34,045 nt of DNA from Verrucomicrobiia bacterium. GTDB lineage: Bacteria; Verrucomicrobiota; Verrucomicrobiia; Verrucomicrobiales; DEV007. A program made the position numbers and the translations under genes. Each line of letters starts with the position of its first letter. Within the stretch, counting starts at the first letter, position 1. The stretch spans positions 1 to 34,045 of the forward strand of contig JAGRPB010000045.1 of the NCBI GenBank assembly GCA_020439945.1, given 5' to 3'. This document shows positions 23,886 through 33,100 of this stretch, piece by piece. The notes under the pieces were generated by a model. It was not told the origin of the DNA. It saw nothing but the letters and a program-made list of their open reading frames with translations, and searched no databases.

Positions 23886-25454
23886 TCACGGTTTTTCGGA
23901 GTAATCGGGGTGGGGCGTGGGAAGGCGGGCGCCGGAAGTTTCCAGGAGCTGATCGAGACGAAGCCGGAGTTCCCGCCCGCGGTCGGCGTCTTCCGAGAGA
24001 CGGTCGTGCTGCTCGGTGAGATCCTCATCGGTTCGGTAGAGCTCGTCGCGATCGCTTTCGTAGAAATGGAGCAGTTTCCAGTCGCCGGAACGAAGCACCG
24101 AATGCGGCCGGGTCTGACTGGTGAGGCCATCGTCGATGCCAATCGTGGCCGGCGCCTTGGCGAAACCCTTTTCGGGATGGTAGTAGGGAAAATGCCAAAG
24201 CAGGTCGCGGGGTTCGGGCTTCGCCTTTGGATTTTCGAAGACCGGGAGCAGCGAGCGCCCGTCCCGATCCGGCGGAAGCTCGGCGTTTGCCAACTCGGTG
24301 AAAGTGGGGAAGAGGTCGAGCCCGATGATGGGCGTATCGCAGGTTTCGTTGGGGGCGATTTTGCCGGCCCAGCGAGCGAGGAAAGGAACCCGGATGCCGC
24401 CCTCGTAGAGATTCCACTTGCTGCCGCGGAGTGGGGCGTTGCCGGCATAATTGGGATGGCCGCCGTTGTCGGAGGTGAAGACGACGAGGGTATTTTCGGC
24501 GAGGCCGGTTTCGTCGAGCGCCGCCAACAGTTGGCCGACGTAGTGATCGAGCGCGGTGACCATGGCGCCGTAGTGGGCGAGCACGTCGTGGCGCGGATGG
24601 TCGGCGGGGATCTTATCATCGTAGTGATCGTGCAGCCACTTCACCCGGGTGTGGATGGGATCGTGGACGTAGAAATGCGAAACCATCAGGAAGAAGGGGC
24701 GCTCGTGGTCCTGCTTCAGGAATTTGATGGCGCGCTGGGTCATCGAATCCTCGACGAATTCGCCGTCGGGCAGGTCGAGGAAGTCGCGCTTGGATTTGTC
24801 GTTCCAGTAGGAATAGGGATGGCTGCCAAAGTCTTCCTCCGCGACTTGGAATCCTTGGGCTTTCGGTCCGTGCGTCGGGCTCCAGCCCAGGTAGCGCTGG
24901 TAGTGTTGATTGAGGTGCCACTTGCCGAAGAAGGCGGTCTGGTAGCCGGCGTCGGATAGGGTCTCGGCGATGATGGTTTCCTCCAAGGGGAGATCGAGGG
25001 TGAAAGGCGGTGCCCGCAACGGAGTGACCATGGGTTGGTAGCCGGCCTCGGGCTTGGTGACGAACTCGAAGCCGAGTCGGGCCGGGGTTTTTCCCGTGAG
25101 AAAGCCAGCGCGCGACGCCGAGCAGATCGGAGCCGGGGAGTAGGCTTGGGTGAAGCGCAAGCCCTCGGCGGCAAGCTGGTCGAGGTGAGGGGTCTCGAAG
25201 ATCTCCTCTCCGTAGCAACCGATGTCGGTCCAGCCGAGGTCGTCGGCGAGGATGAAGAGGAGGTTGGGCCGGTCGTCGGCGAGGGTGGCGGAGGCGTGAA
25301 ACAACGTGAACGAGAGAACAGCGAGCGTGGCGATTTTTCGGAGAGGCGATTTGCAATCGCCTGAGCTGGTCGTGTTCCTGAGGCTCCGCGGGCGATTGCA
25401 AATCGCCCCTCCGAATTCGCTCGCGGTCCCCGTGACTTTCTCGAAATCGCTCAT
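23886..25454 (-). CDS. Exported sulfatase with a palindromic repeat in its N-terminal coding region
   Basis: An S1-type sulfatase of 522 residues from the ATG at 25454, which overlaps the stop of the upstream sulfatase gene (ATGA) and so is likely the real start. The family core begins PNLLFILADDLGWTDIGCYG (63-82), with metal-binding Asp71-Asp72. The formylglycine site is CSASRAGFLTGK (Cys111, Arg115), and later landmarks are FFGKWHLNQH, VVFTSDNGGHPNY and YEGGIRVPFLARW. The signal-like hydrophobic segment IATLAVLSFTLFHASATLA is at 41-59 and not at the very N-terminus. Residues about 14-39 come from a family A palindrome, which gives the motif GAICNRP and, later, GDCKSPL. The signal may therefore have an added 40-residue leader. 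No alternative ATG/GTG/TTG lies between the repeat and the signal. Confidence 0.88.
   Translation of the reverse strand: MSDFEKVTGTASEFGGAICNRPRSLRNTTSSGDCKSPLRKIATLAVLSFTLFHASATLADDRPNLLFILADDLGWTDIGCYGEEIFETPHLDQLAAEGLRFTQAYSPAPICSASRAGFLTGKTPARLGFEFVTKPEAGYQPMVTPLRAPPFTLDLPLEETIIAETLSDAGYQTAFFGKWHLNQHYQRYLGWSPTHGPKAQGFQVAEEDFGSHPYSYWNDKSKRDFLDLPDGEFVEDSMTQRAIKFLKQDHERPFFLMVSHFYVHDPIHTRVKWLHDHYDDKIPADHPRHDVLAHYGAMVTALDHYVGQLLAALDETGLAENTLVVFTSDNGGHPNYAGNAPLRGSKWNLYEGGIRVPFLARWAGKIAPNETCDTPIIGLDLFPTFTELANAELPPDRDGRSLLPVFENPKAKPEPRDLLWHFPYYHPEKGFAKAPATIGIDDGLTSQTRPHSVLRSGDWKLLHFYESDRDELYRTDEDLTEQHDRLSEDADRGRELRLRLDQLLETSGARLPTPHPDYSEKP
25339..25413. repeat. Palindromic repeat, family A (copy 2), inside a sulfatase gene
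   Basis: The arms 25339-25361 and 25391-25413 read CGGAG-A-GGCGATTTGCAATCGCC against its reverse complement with one mismatch. The core is identical to that of 2282-2353. The element is 75 bases by these limits, a multiple of three, and lies in the first 40 codons of the leftward sulfatase without breaking its frame. The intervening sequence differs from copy 1, so the two arms are the conserved part. Confidence 0.85.
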
Positions 25455-26899
25455 GGGAACTGTTTCGCGAGTTTCTCGGCTAATGTGGCCACGTTTTTGG
25501 CCTGCGATTCCTGACCCGCCAGATTGCGGGTTTCGCCGGGATCGTTTTCGTGATCATAGAGTTCGCGGGCGGTCACCTCGCCGTTTTCGAAGGAGCGCCA
25601 TTCGGTGTAGCGCCAGCGGTCGGTGCGCATCGAGTAGCCAATGGCCTCGCGATTTTTCCTCGGGCCGTAGAACGGATGCTCGTGCTGGGTGAAGGCGGCG
25701 TCTTTCACCGAGACCGACGGATCGGCGATCACTGGCGCGAGGTTCGCTCCCTCGAGTCGTTTGCGGAGGTCGCCTTCGATGCCAGAGAGATGTGCGAGGG
25801 TCGGATAGAGATCGACCAACTCCGCCAGCGAGTCGGTGGTCTTTCCATGTCCGGCTGACTCACGCGGATCGGCGATGATGAGCGGGACACGCGCGTCGAG
25901 CTCGAAGTTGGAGGTCTTTCCCCAGAGGGTGTGCTCGCCGATGTGAAATCCGTGGTCCGAGGTAAAGACCACGATGGTATCCCCGTCGTGGCCGCCTTCC
26001 TCGAGGGCATCGAGGATCTCCCCGACCTGGGCATCGAGAAAGCTGATGGAGGCGTAGTAGCCGTGGCGATAGTGGCGGACCTCGTCATCGGTGAAATCGC
26101 GGTCCTTGGGAACGAGACCGTAGCCCTTGATCTCTTTGGAGTCGTGCATCGCGATCTCGGGAACTCCCTCTGGAGCATAGGGCGGGTCGGGCATGGTGAG
26201 ATCCTCCGGATCGTAGAGATCCCAGTATCGTTTCGGCGCGACGAAGGGCAGGTGAGGGCGCCAGAAACCGACCGCGAGGAAGAAGGGCTGCCCGTCGACC
26301 GGATGCTCGCGCAGCATGGCGGCGGCGAGATTGGCGATCTGGCCATCGCGGTAGGCGGTGTCGGGGACATCGAGATCCTCGGTCACGGGCGCCTTGAACT
26401 CCTCCTGGATGGTCCGCAACGCCGGTGGCGTGTTCTTGTAAACGGTGTCGTCGGCGTGGGTGCCTTTGTGGAGCACTTCGTCGATCGACCACGAACGCCG
26501 GTCCTGGGTATCGCCGGTGTTGTGAAAGATTTTCCCGATGTCCTGGCAAAAGTAGCCGTGATTCTTGAAATGCTGCGGCAGCGTTACCAGGGTCGAGCCC
26601 CCGGGCGTGGTGTCACGAAACCATTTCGACAAATCATCGACTCCCGTAGTGTTCGGGCGCAGCCCGGTCAGGAACGAGGCTCGCGACGGATTGCAGACGG
26701 CCTGCTGGCAATAGGCGCGGTTAAAGACGAGGCCGCGCTCAGCGAGACGGTCGAGGTTCGGCGTTACCGCGAAGTCGTCTCCGTAGGGGCCAATGGCGCA
26801 GTTGAGATCGTCGGCGACGAGGAAGAGGACGTTGGGCTTGCCGTCGGCTGCTCGACCAACACTTCCCGCCAGTGCCAGCATTCCCAGAAGCAGGATCAA
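25451..26899 (-). CDS. Iduronate-2-sulfatase-like exported sulfatase
   Basis: A sulfatase resembling the iduronate-2-sulfatase branch of S1, seen in PNVLFLVADDLNCAIGPYG, the formylglycine site CNPSRASFLTGLRPNTTGV, GKIFHNTG, AVGFWRPHLPFVAPKRYWDL and VFTSDHGFHIGEHTLWGKTS. Counted from the TTG at 26899 it has 482 residues, with a signal peptide LLLGMLALAGSVGRAADG (about 4-21) and Cys69 as the site of oxidation. An ATG at 27016 would give 521 residues but its first part (about residues 9-32) is translated from a palindromic repeat, so the later start is favoured with reservation. It is coupled to the next sulfatase by an ATGA overlap. It should remove 2-O-sulfate from uronic acid or similar units. 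Confidence 0.88.
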   Translation of the reverse strand: MILLLGMLALAGSVGRAADGKPNVLFLVADDLNCAIGPYGDDFAVTPNLDRLAERGLVFNRAYCQQAVCNPSRASFLTGLRPNTTGVDDLSKWFRDTTPGGSTLVTLPQHFKNHGYFCQDIGKIFHNTGDTQDRRSWSIDEVLHKGTHADDTVYKNTPPALRTIQEEFKAPVTEDLDVPDTAYRDGQIANLAAAMLREHPVDGQPFFLAVGFWRPHLPFVAPKRYWDLYDPEDLTMPDPPYAPEGVPEIAMHDSKEIKGYGLVPKDRDFTDDEVRHYRHGYYASISFLDAQVGEILDALEEGGHDGDTIVVFTSDHGFHIGEHTLWGKTSNFELDARVPLIIADPRESAGHGKTTDSLAELVDLYPTLAHLSGIEGDLRKRLEGANLAPVIADPSVSVKDAAFTQHEHPFYGPRKNREAIGYSMRTDRWRYTEWRSFENGEVTARELYDHENDPGETRNLAGQESQAKNVATLAEKLAKQFP

Positions 26900-26921
26900 G
26901 CGGACGGCGGGAGGAGAGGAG

Positions 26922-26991
26922 GGGCGACAATCCTGTCGCCCATGCGGAAGGCAAGGACTGGGAAAGCGGGCGAGACGCCCGCGCTCCCAGT
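26922..26991. repeat. Two-hairpin palindromic repeat, family E, at the 5' end of a sulfatase gene
   Basis: Hairpin 1: GGGCGACA (26922-26929), loop ATCC, TGTCGCCC (26934-26941), a perfect eight-pair stem. Hairpin 2: GCGGGCG (26966-26972), loop AGA, CGCCCGC (26976-26982), extended by ACTGGGA (26957-26963) against TCCCAGT (26985-26991). If read in the sulfatase frame it gives peptides such as WERGRLARF and HGRQDCRPS, which I recall as typical translated repeats in this kind of genome. It lies between the FG-GAP gene and the likely start of the iduronate-sulfatase-like gene. Confidence 0.75.
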
Positions 26992-27050
26992 GGAGGGCTC
27001 GAAGAATTCTCAACATGGTGGGAAATCAGTTGTCCAGATTTCGATCGTTC

Positions 27051-30032
27051 TCACTCCCACGCCTCCGTGCCAACGATTTGACCGGCCTTCAGCTTCGCCG
27101 GGTCGATGACCACATGCTTCACTTTCTCGCGATTCCAGGTATAGGTCATGTGGACGAGCCCGTCGGCGGTCTGGATCATGGCGGGGTAGGAGAATTCTCC
27201 CGATTCCTCCTTCTCGATGAAGGCGACGGCTTTCCATTCCTTGCCATCGTCGCTGATGGCGAGGTTGAGGAGATTTCGTTTGCCCCAGCCGTCCTTGCGA
27301 TCCTTACGAGCACCGAGGTGGTTGTAGAGAAGGAGATGGCGTCCATCGGCGAGAGTCAGGGCCTCGATTCCCGAGTTATTGTTGGGCAATTCCGATTCCG
27401 ACAACTCGGTCCAGGTGCGGCCCTGGTCCTTCGAGTAGGCCTCGATGATGCGCTCGTTCTTGGAACGGAACATCGCGTGGAAGGTGCCATCCTCTTGAAA
27501 CAACAGGGTTGGCTGGATGACCTGATAGGGTTGAGTCTCGGGTTCGAAGCGCTGCCAGGAGCGCCCCAACTCCGGGTGATCGAGATCGATCAGGCGTTCC
27601 ATGTGAAAGCGCCAGTCGCCATCGTGCTCGGTCGAGGAGGGGCAGAGCAGAGTGCCGTCGGCTAGAAGATAGGGCTTGCCGCGGACCGGTCCGTCGATGC
27701 CCTCGGGCAGTCGGCGGCGATCGCCGAAGGAGCGACCGAAATCGTTGCTCACGACCACCTCGCCCCACCATTCGGCGGGATTGGGTCCGACCTTGAAGAA
27801 AAGCATGGTCGGCGAGTCGCCGGGCGGCTGAAAGAGGGACGGATTCCAGCAAGGATGGCGGTGGCCGTCATACTGGAGGCCGTTGGCGACCTCGCTGGGA
27901 GAGGACCAGCCGGCCCCGTCATGGTAGCTGGACCAGATACCGACATCGGGATCCTTCTCCTTCGTTCCTCCGAACCAGGCGGCGACCAAACCGCGAGGCG
28001 TTTCGCAGATCGTGGAGGCGTGGCACTGCGGGAAGGGCGCCTTGTTGTAGATGAATTCCTCTTTCACTAGACCTGGGAAACGCGGCTCCTTGGCGGCCTT
28101 GGGCTCGCGAGCGGCGATCTGGTCGCCGGTGTATTGAATGCAATCGTCGTGCTTGATGAAGTAGATTCGCCCGTTCTCGGCGCCGACGACAAGGTCGGGT
28201 TTGCCATCCTTGTCAAAATCGCAGGCGGTCGGGCTGGAAGTGTGACCGGCCACGTTGCGATCGGCGAGATTACCAATTTTCTTGAGGACGACCTTGCCGT
28301 CGCGGTCCTCGCAATTGCGATACCAGATGGCGTTCTCGGAATTCACGAGGACGTCAAGACGACCGTCTCCATCCCAGTCGACGACATCGAGTTTGTAGCG
28401 ACCGCTGGCACCGGCGGATTTTTTGTTCAACTGAATCGGCTGGTTGTCTTCGTCGATGAAAATGCGTGTCTCCTCCGTGGCCCGGCTCTGGCAGGTCAGG
28501 TAGCCCTCCTGGTCGAGGATGACGAGGTCGAGTTTCTCGTCGCCGTCAAAATCCACCGCCATCGGCGTGGTGCGCCACTGGGTCTGGAGATTCGGCGCCT
28601 TGGTCTGCCACCAGTACCATTTCGGCGGGGCCTCCTCAGTCCAAAACGGAAGCGGCATTTCGACAAGGCCCTTCTCCGTGTTCTTGAGTAACTGGATGCG
28701 GGGCCAGATGGAGTTGTAGAGAATGTCGTCACGACCATCGCCGTCCCAGTCGGCCACGCAGAGAGTGGTGTAACCCCACTTGGCTTCGCAGGGGCCCTGG
28801 ATGGATCCGTTGGGGCCGGCGAGAACGCGAAACTCCTTGCCGTCGGCCTCGATCAGTTCCGGCGCACTCCACTTCGTGCCCTTGCCATCGAGATTGGTGA
28901 AGATAGCGATGTTGCCGGCGGTATTTCCGCAGACGAGGTCCTCGTCACCGTCGCCGTCCCAGTCGTGGGCATAGGGCGTGGCCAAGGCGCCGAACTTGAG
29001 GGTGTCGGCTTCCTGTTTGAAGTAGGCAGGCTGCTCGAAGACCGGCCGATTGGCGGTCTTCGGAGTAACGTTCTCGACGAAGGCGACCCGACCGTCTTCG
29101 TCGCCGCAGATCAGGTCGAAGTCGCCATCTTGATCCCAGTCGAAGGCGGTGGGTGTGATCATCTGGAGGTGCATCACCAGCGGGGATCCATCCTCGGCCT
29201 TAACCTTGAACCCGGTGGCGTATTCCGGGTTTTCTCGGCTGCCGATGTTCTCGAAGTAGGTGAAGCCGTCGAGGAACTCGCCGCAGAGCAGGTCAAGATC
29301 GCCGTCACCGTCGAAGTCGGCGAAATTGGGACTAGGCATCCCGTAGACATCGACCGGGGAACCACCGGCGAGGATCTTCTCGGGATGCTTCGAATACTCG
29401 CCGTCGTTGTTCTTGATCAGGTAGACCCAGCCGTGAAGGGGGCCGTTGCGCCAGCGGCCCTCCGCATCGTAGGCCTGGTCCCAGACGTAGTCGCTCCAGT
29501 CGCCGATGCCGACGACGAGATCCTGGTCGCCGTCGCCTTCCCAATCGACGTAGCGCCACATGCGGGCGCGGGTGTTGCCCTTGTGAAAGCGGGCGTCCTC
29601 GTAGAGTTTCTTCCCGCCCTTGGTGGTTCCGGTTTCGCGGAAATTGGGATATTCGAAGTTCTCGCGAAGCACTCGCGGCTCGCCATCGACGTAGCTGACC
29701 TGAACGTTGTGGCTGGTGCCGCCCAAGTAGATCGCCTTCTTGAAGACCGGCATCTTGTTCTTCGGATCTTGGGTCGGATTCTCGAAAAAGTAGAGCCCGT
29801 TGGTCGGCTTGTCGGGACCGGAAACGACGAGGTCCATGTCGCCATCGCCGTCATAATCCATCGGCAACGGCCATGCCCAAAGCCCGACGCCGAGATCGAC
29901 CTCGAGCCCGGGATTGTTGTATTTGAGCGGAAGGAGTTTCCAGTCGTTGTCGTCGGCGGCAGATGCGCCCGACACGGTGAGCACCGCGAGGGCGCCGAGG
30001 ATTGAGAGTCGGCAGGAGGTTGGGGTTTTCAT
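27051..30032 (-). CDS. FG-GAP/VCBS-repeat protein fused to a sialidase-like BNR domain
   Basis: From the ATG at 30032 this is a 993-residue exported protein with a signal peptide (about 1-25, ending SGASA). Residues about 55-640 hold nine Asp/Gly-rich Ca2+-binding repeat motifs such as DYDGDGDMDLVV (59-70), DFDGDGDLDLLCG, DWDQDGDFDLICG and DFDKDGKPDLVVG, which suggest a beta-propeller. From about 650 a second propeller resembling the BNR/exo-alpha-sialidase family starts: PQCHASTICETPRGLVAAWF, HRHPCWNPSLF, FRSKNERIIEAYSKDQGRTW and VHMTYTWNREKVKHVVIDP. The upstream ATG at 30125 would add 31 residues with no signal character and is rejected. Enzymatic function could be a glycosidase or lyase, or only glycan binding; true sialidase activity is not established. 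Confidence 0.85.
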   Translation of the reverse strand: MKTPTSCRLSILGALAVLTVSGASAADDNDWKLLPLKYNNPGLEVDLGVGLWAWPLPMDYDGDGDMDLVVSGPDKPTNGLYFFENPTQDPKNKMPVFKKAIYLGGTSHNVQVSYVDGEPRVLRENFEYPNFRETGTTKGGKKLYEDARFHKGNTRARMWRYVDWEGDGDQDLVVGIGDWSDYVWDQAYDAEGRWRNGPLHGWVYLIKNNDGEYSKHPEKILAGGSPVDVYGMPSPNFADFDGDGDLDLLCGEFLDGFTYFENIGSRENPEYATGFKVKAEDGSPLVMHLQMITPTAFDWDQDGDFDLICGDEDGRVAFVENVTPKTANRPVFEQPAYFKQEADTLKFGALATPYAHDWDGDGDEDLVCGNTAGNIAIFTNLDGKGTKWSAPELIEADGKEFRVLAGPNGSIQGPCEAKWGYTTLCVADWDGDGRDDILYNSIWPRIQLLKNTEKGLVEMPLPFWTEEAPPKWYWWQTKAPNLQTQWRTTPMAVDFDGDEKLDLVILDQEGYLTCQSRATEETRIFIDEDNQPIQLNKKSAGASGRYKLDVVDWDGDGRLDVLVNSENAIWYRNCEDRDGKVVLKKIGNLADRNVAGHTSSPTACDFDKDGKPDLVVGAENGRIYFIKHDDCIQYTGDQIAAREPKAAKEPRFPGLVKEEFIYNKAPFPQCHASTICETPRGLVAAWFGGTKEKDPDVGIWSSYHDGAGWSSPSEVANGLQYDGHRHPCWNPSLFQPPGDSPTMLFFKVGPNPAEWWGEVVVSNDFGRSFGDRRRLPEGIDGPVRGKPYLLADGTLLCPSSTEHDGDWRFHMERLIDLDHPELGRSWQRFEPETQPYQVIQPTLLFQEDGTFHAMFRSKNERIIEAYSKDQGRTWTELSESELPNNNSGIEALTLADGRHLLLYNHLGARKDRKDGWGKRNLLNLAISDDGKEWKAVAFIEKEESGEFSYPAMIQTADGLVHMTYTWNREKVKHVVIDPAKLKAGQIVGTEAWE

Positions 30033-30121
30033 GAGAAAATTCCGTTGAAGCTGAGGGAGCGGGTTCAGGTATAGAAGGAAGTGGGGGAGGGATTCAAGAG
30101 GAAGCGGAGGGCCGACCGCCG

Positions 30122-33100
30122 TCATTGCGCGACGGATGCGGCGTGACTGAGGACCTGTCCATTTTTTCGCAGCAGGTCGCGAAGCGGTTCGATGGGGACG
30201 TCCCGGGGGGCGACGTCGTTCTGAATGGCGAGATGCGCGGCGGTGCCGGCGGCCTGGCCGAGCGCCATCCAGGTCGGCTCCATGCGGATGCTGGAAAAGG
30301 CGACATGCGTGGTGCTGGCGGCGACGGGAACGATGAGGCCGTCGATTTTTTCCGGAATCATGACGCGGTAGGGAATCTCGTAGGGCCGGGTGATGTGGTC
30401 GAGCATGCCGAGGTAGCCCTCGAGGACGATGGTGTCGCTCGGTTGGCGTTTGCGGCAGGGGAAACTGTCGATCGGAAACTCTCCCACGGCGATGGTATCG
30501 GGGTGCCGGGTGATGGCCTCGCCTTTCCCGGTGATGTGGTGCTCGGTCAGGGTGATTTCCCCGACGAGGCGCCGGCCTTCGCGGACGTAGAGCTGGAACG
30601 GGAAGTGGTCCGGATCGTCGGTGAATTCGTCCTTCGGAAACTGGAGCTCGTTGGCAAGTTTGCGGTGTTCTTCGGGGATCTCGGGATCATTCTGGAGAAA
30701 CCAGATCAGGCCGAGGGTGAGGTTGCGGATGCGCTCGCGGATTCGGTCGCGGGTGGCCTCGTCGCCCTCGATGTAGCCGCGATTCTCCTCGGTGAACGGA
30801 AACCCGAGCGGGCGCGGATTCATGTTCACGTCGGTTTTCCCGTTGGGGATGTTCGTGACCGAGAGGGCCCGGACCAGGGTGTCGAAGTGCTTCGGGTTGT
30901 AGCCGCGACCCGGCTTGAGGACCTTGGGGCCGGCGAGCCGACCGGCCTCGAGATCGTCGAAATAGCCGAGATAGACGCTGCGATCGTAGCCGGGAGGCGG
31001 GTCGTTGAGACGGTGACTGTTTTCCGGGTCCGTGGTCAGGCAGAGTCGGTAGGTGAACGCGGGCAGGTCGTCGCTGGCTTCGCCGGTCGTGCCGGGGAGG
31101 AACTCCTTTTCCTGGTAGTCGAAATAGACGACGCCGGCATGAGGTTCGTCGAATTCATCGCGAGCCTCGCGCCCGAGACGGTAATCGGCGCCGGCGGCCG
31201 CGTAGAGATCGCCTTCATAGGTGGCATCGAGGAAAACCTGGCCGCGCACGCGCCGGGTGAGTCCGTCTTTTTTCCGAAGAATCGTGAGGGCTTCGAGGGA
31301 GTCGTTTCCTGCGTGAGCTTCGGCCAGACTCCAGCCCTTGAGGACGGTAATTCTGTCGCCTTCGTCGGCCAGCATGGCGTCGAAGACCGCTTCGGAAACG
31401 GAAGGCTCGGCGTAGTAGCCGTCGCGGCAAAGCTCGATGTTTTCGTGGTCGGGGCCGTAGGTTTCGAGGTAGTGGGCGCGCTGGCGCTCGACGAATTCCT
31501 GGAAGATTCCGCCGATCATGGCGCGGTTCTCGATGTCGCTCTTGCCGAGGCCGCTGGTGGTCATCCCGCCGACGTGGAGATTGGGCTCGATCAGGAGAAC
31601 ACGGCTGCCGAGCCTTGCGGCGGCAATGGCGGAGGCGACTCCGCCGGGCGTTCCGCCATAGACGACGACCTCGGTCTCGTCGGTTTCGCCGGCGATCACC
31701 TTCGCTTTTCCGATTGCTTCACGGGACGGGGCGAGGCGGACGTCGCTGAACCCGGCGGCATTGTCGGCTTCGCTTCGCAGGGTGACCCGGGACAAGTTGG
31801 CATCGCTGTGGCCCTTCGCGTTGGTGAGAGTCCAGACTTCCGGCTCGGCGGGAATGGCTCCCGCGGGTCCGAGCTGGAGAAACAGTTCATCGGGTGCCTT
31901 CCGGTGGCTGATGATTCGCACGAGGAGGGAGTGGCAGTTTCCAACTTCGAGTTTCGGTCCGGTTATCGATTCCTGATAAAGGCGGGCGGTGAGCTGGCCC
32001 TCGGCGTTGATGGCGATGACGACCCGATCCTCGTCGCCGCGGGTGGCGAGGGAAAGGCTGGCTCGTTTTCCAGCCTGGGGAACAACCAGATCGGCGGCGA
32101 CGAACAGCGTCTCGCCTTCGTTGCCGAGATCGATCCAGTCGCCCACTTCGGCCTTCGCGGAGGCCACTGGTGGAAGTGGCTTCTCGAGTTCGACCGACTC
32201 GGGCATTTGAATGGCATCGAGGTCTGCGAGATCGATCTTGAGCACCTCGACGGTCTGCTTTCCTCCCGCGAAGGCCACCAGCAGGTGACCGTCGTGCTCG
32301 ATGGCGTGCGGGTAATCGACGTGACGACCGCCGACCAGCCAGGCGAGCTTGGTGAACTCGATACCGTCGTCGCTGAGAGCTAGAGTCAGCGGATCGCGGG
32401 CGCGCGGATTGCTGTTCGAGACAAGGAAATAGCGACCGTCGGAAAGCTGGAAGCCGAAGAGCTTGGAGGTGGCGTCGGGGAAGTTGGTCTGAATGGGAGT
32501 GGTCCAAGTGCGACCGTCGTCTGCGGAGACGGATCGATAGAGGAACTTGCTCTGACGATTGTCGCGAAAGAGGGCCACGAGCCGATCGTCCGGCAGCGCC
32601 CACCAAAGCGGTTCTTCGGCGCTGAGTTCGGCGCTGGTGCCGAGGACGGGAAAGGAATTCCAGTCGTCCATCGACTTCACCCCGCCGACAAGGAACTGCA
32701 CGCCGGTCTTTTTGTAGTCCCAGGTGCGGCGGGACATCATCCAGTCGCCGGTGGCAATTTTCTGCGGCGGGAAATTGTTGATGGCGTTGTTGGCGACAAT
32801 GCCAGCGTCCTCCCAACTGCCGTCATCGGTGAGGCGAAAGGCGTGGAGTTCGAGCGACGGGCCGAAAAATCCGGCGGCCTCGTCCAGGGCGCAGAGCGCC
32901 AGCAGTTCGCCGTCGCGCTGCCAGAATCCGCGCGAGATCCACCGCATGCCCTTTTCGGTGCGCGTGCCGTAGTGGGGGGAATCGGGACCGGAATTCGGCG
33001 GGATGGGCGTGAGAAACTCGGGCTCGGTCCAGTTCAGCCCGTCAGGACTGGTCGCGAATTTCACCCGCTGCCCGACGCGGTCTTCGATCCCGGGGCCGTC

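Noticed and set aside
23184-24959. A 591-codon rightward frame over the CaCA gene and the sulfatase
   Set aside because: It runs out of frame through the antiporter gene and antisense through the sulfatase, with no coherent domain.
27492-27535. AACAGGGTTGG inside the FG-GAP gene resembling the family C repeat
   Set aside because: It lies within well-conserved BNR-domain coding sequence and lacks paired arms, so a chance match is more likely.
30125-32383. A 752-codon rightward open frame opposite the BNR-FAD gene
   Set aside because: It is low in recognisable motifs, has a composition typical of antisense frames in GC-rich DNA, and lies entirely within a convincing leftward gene.
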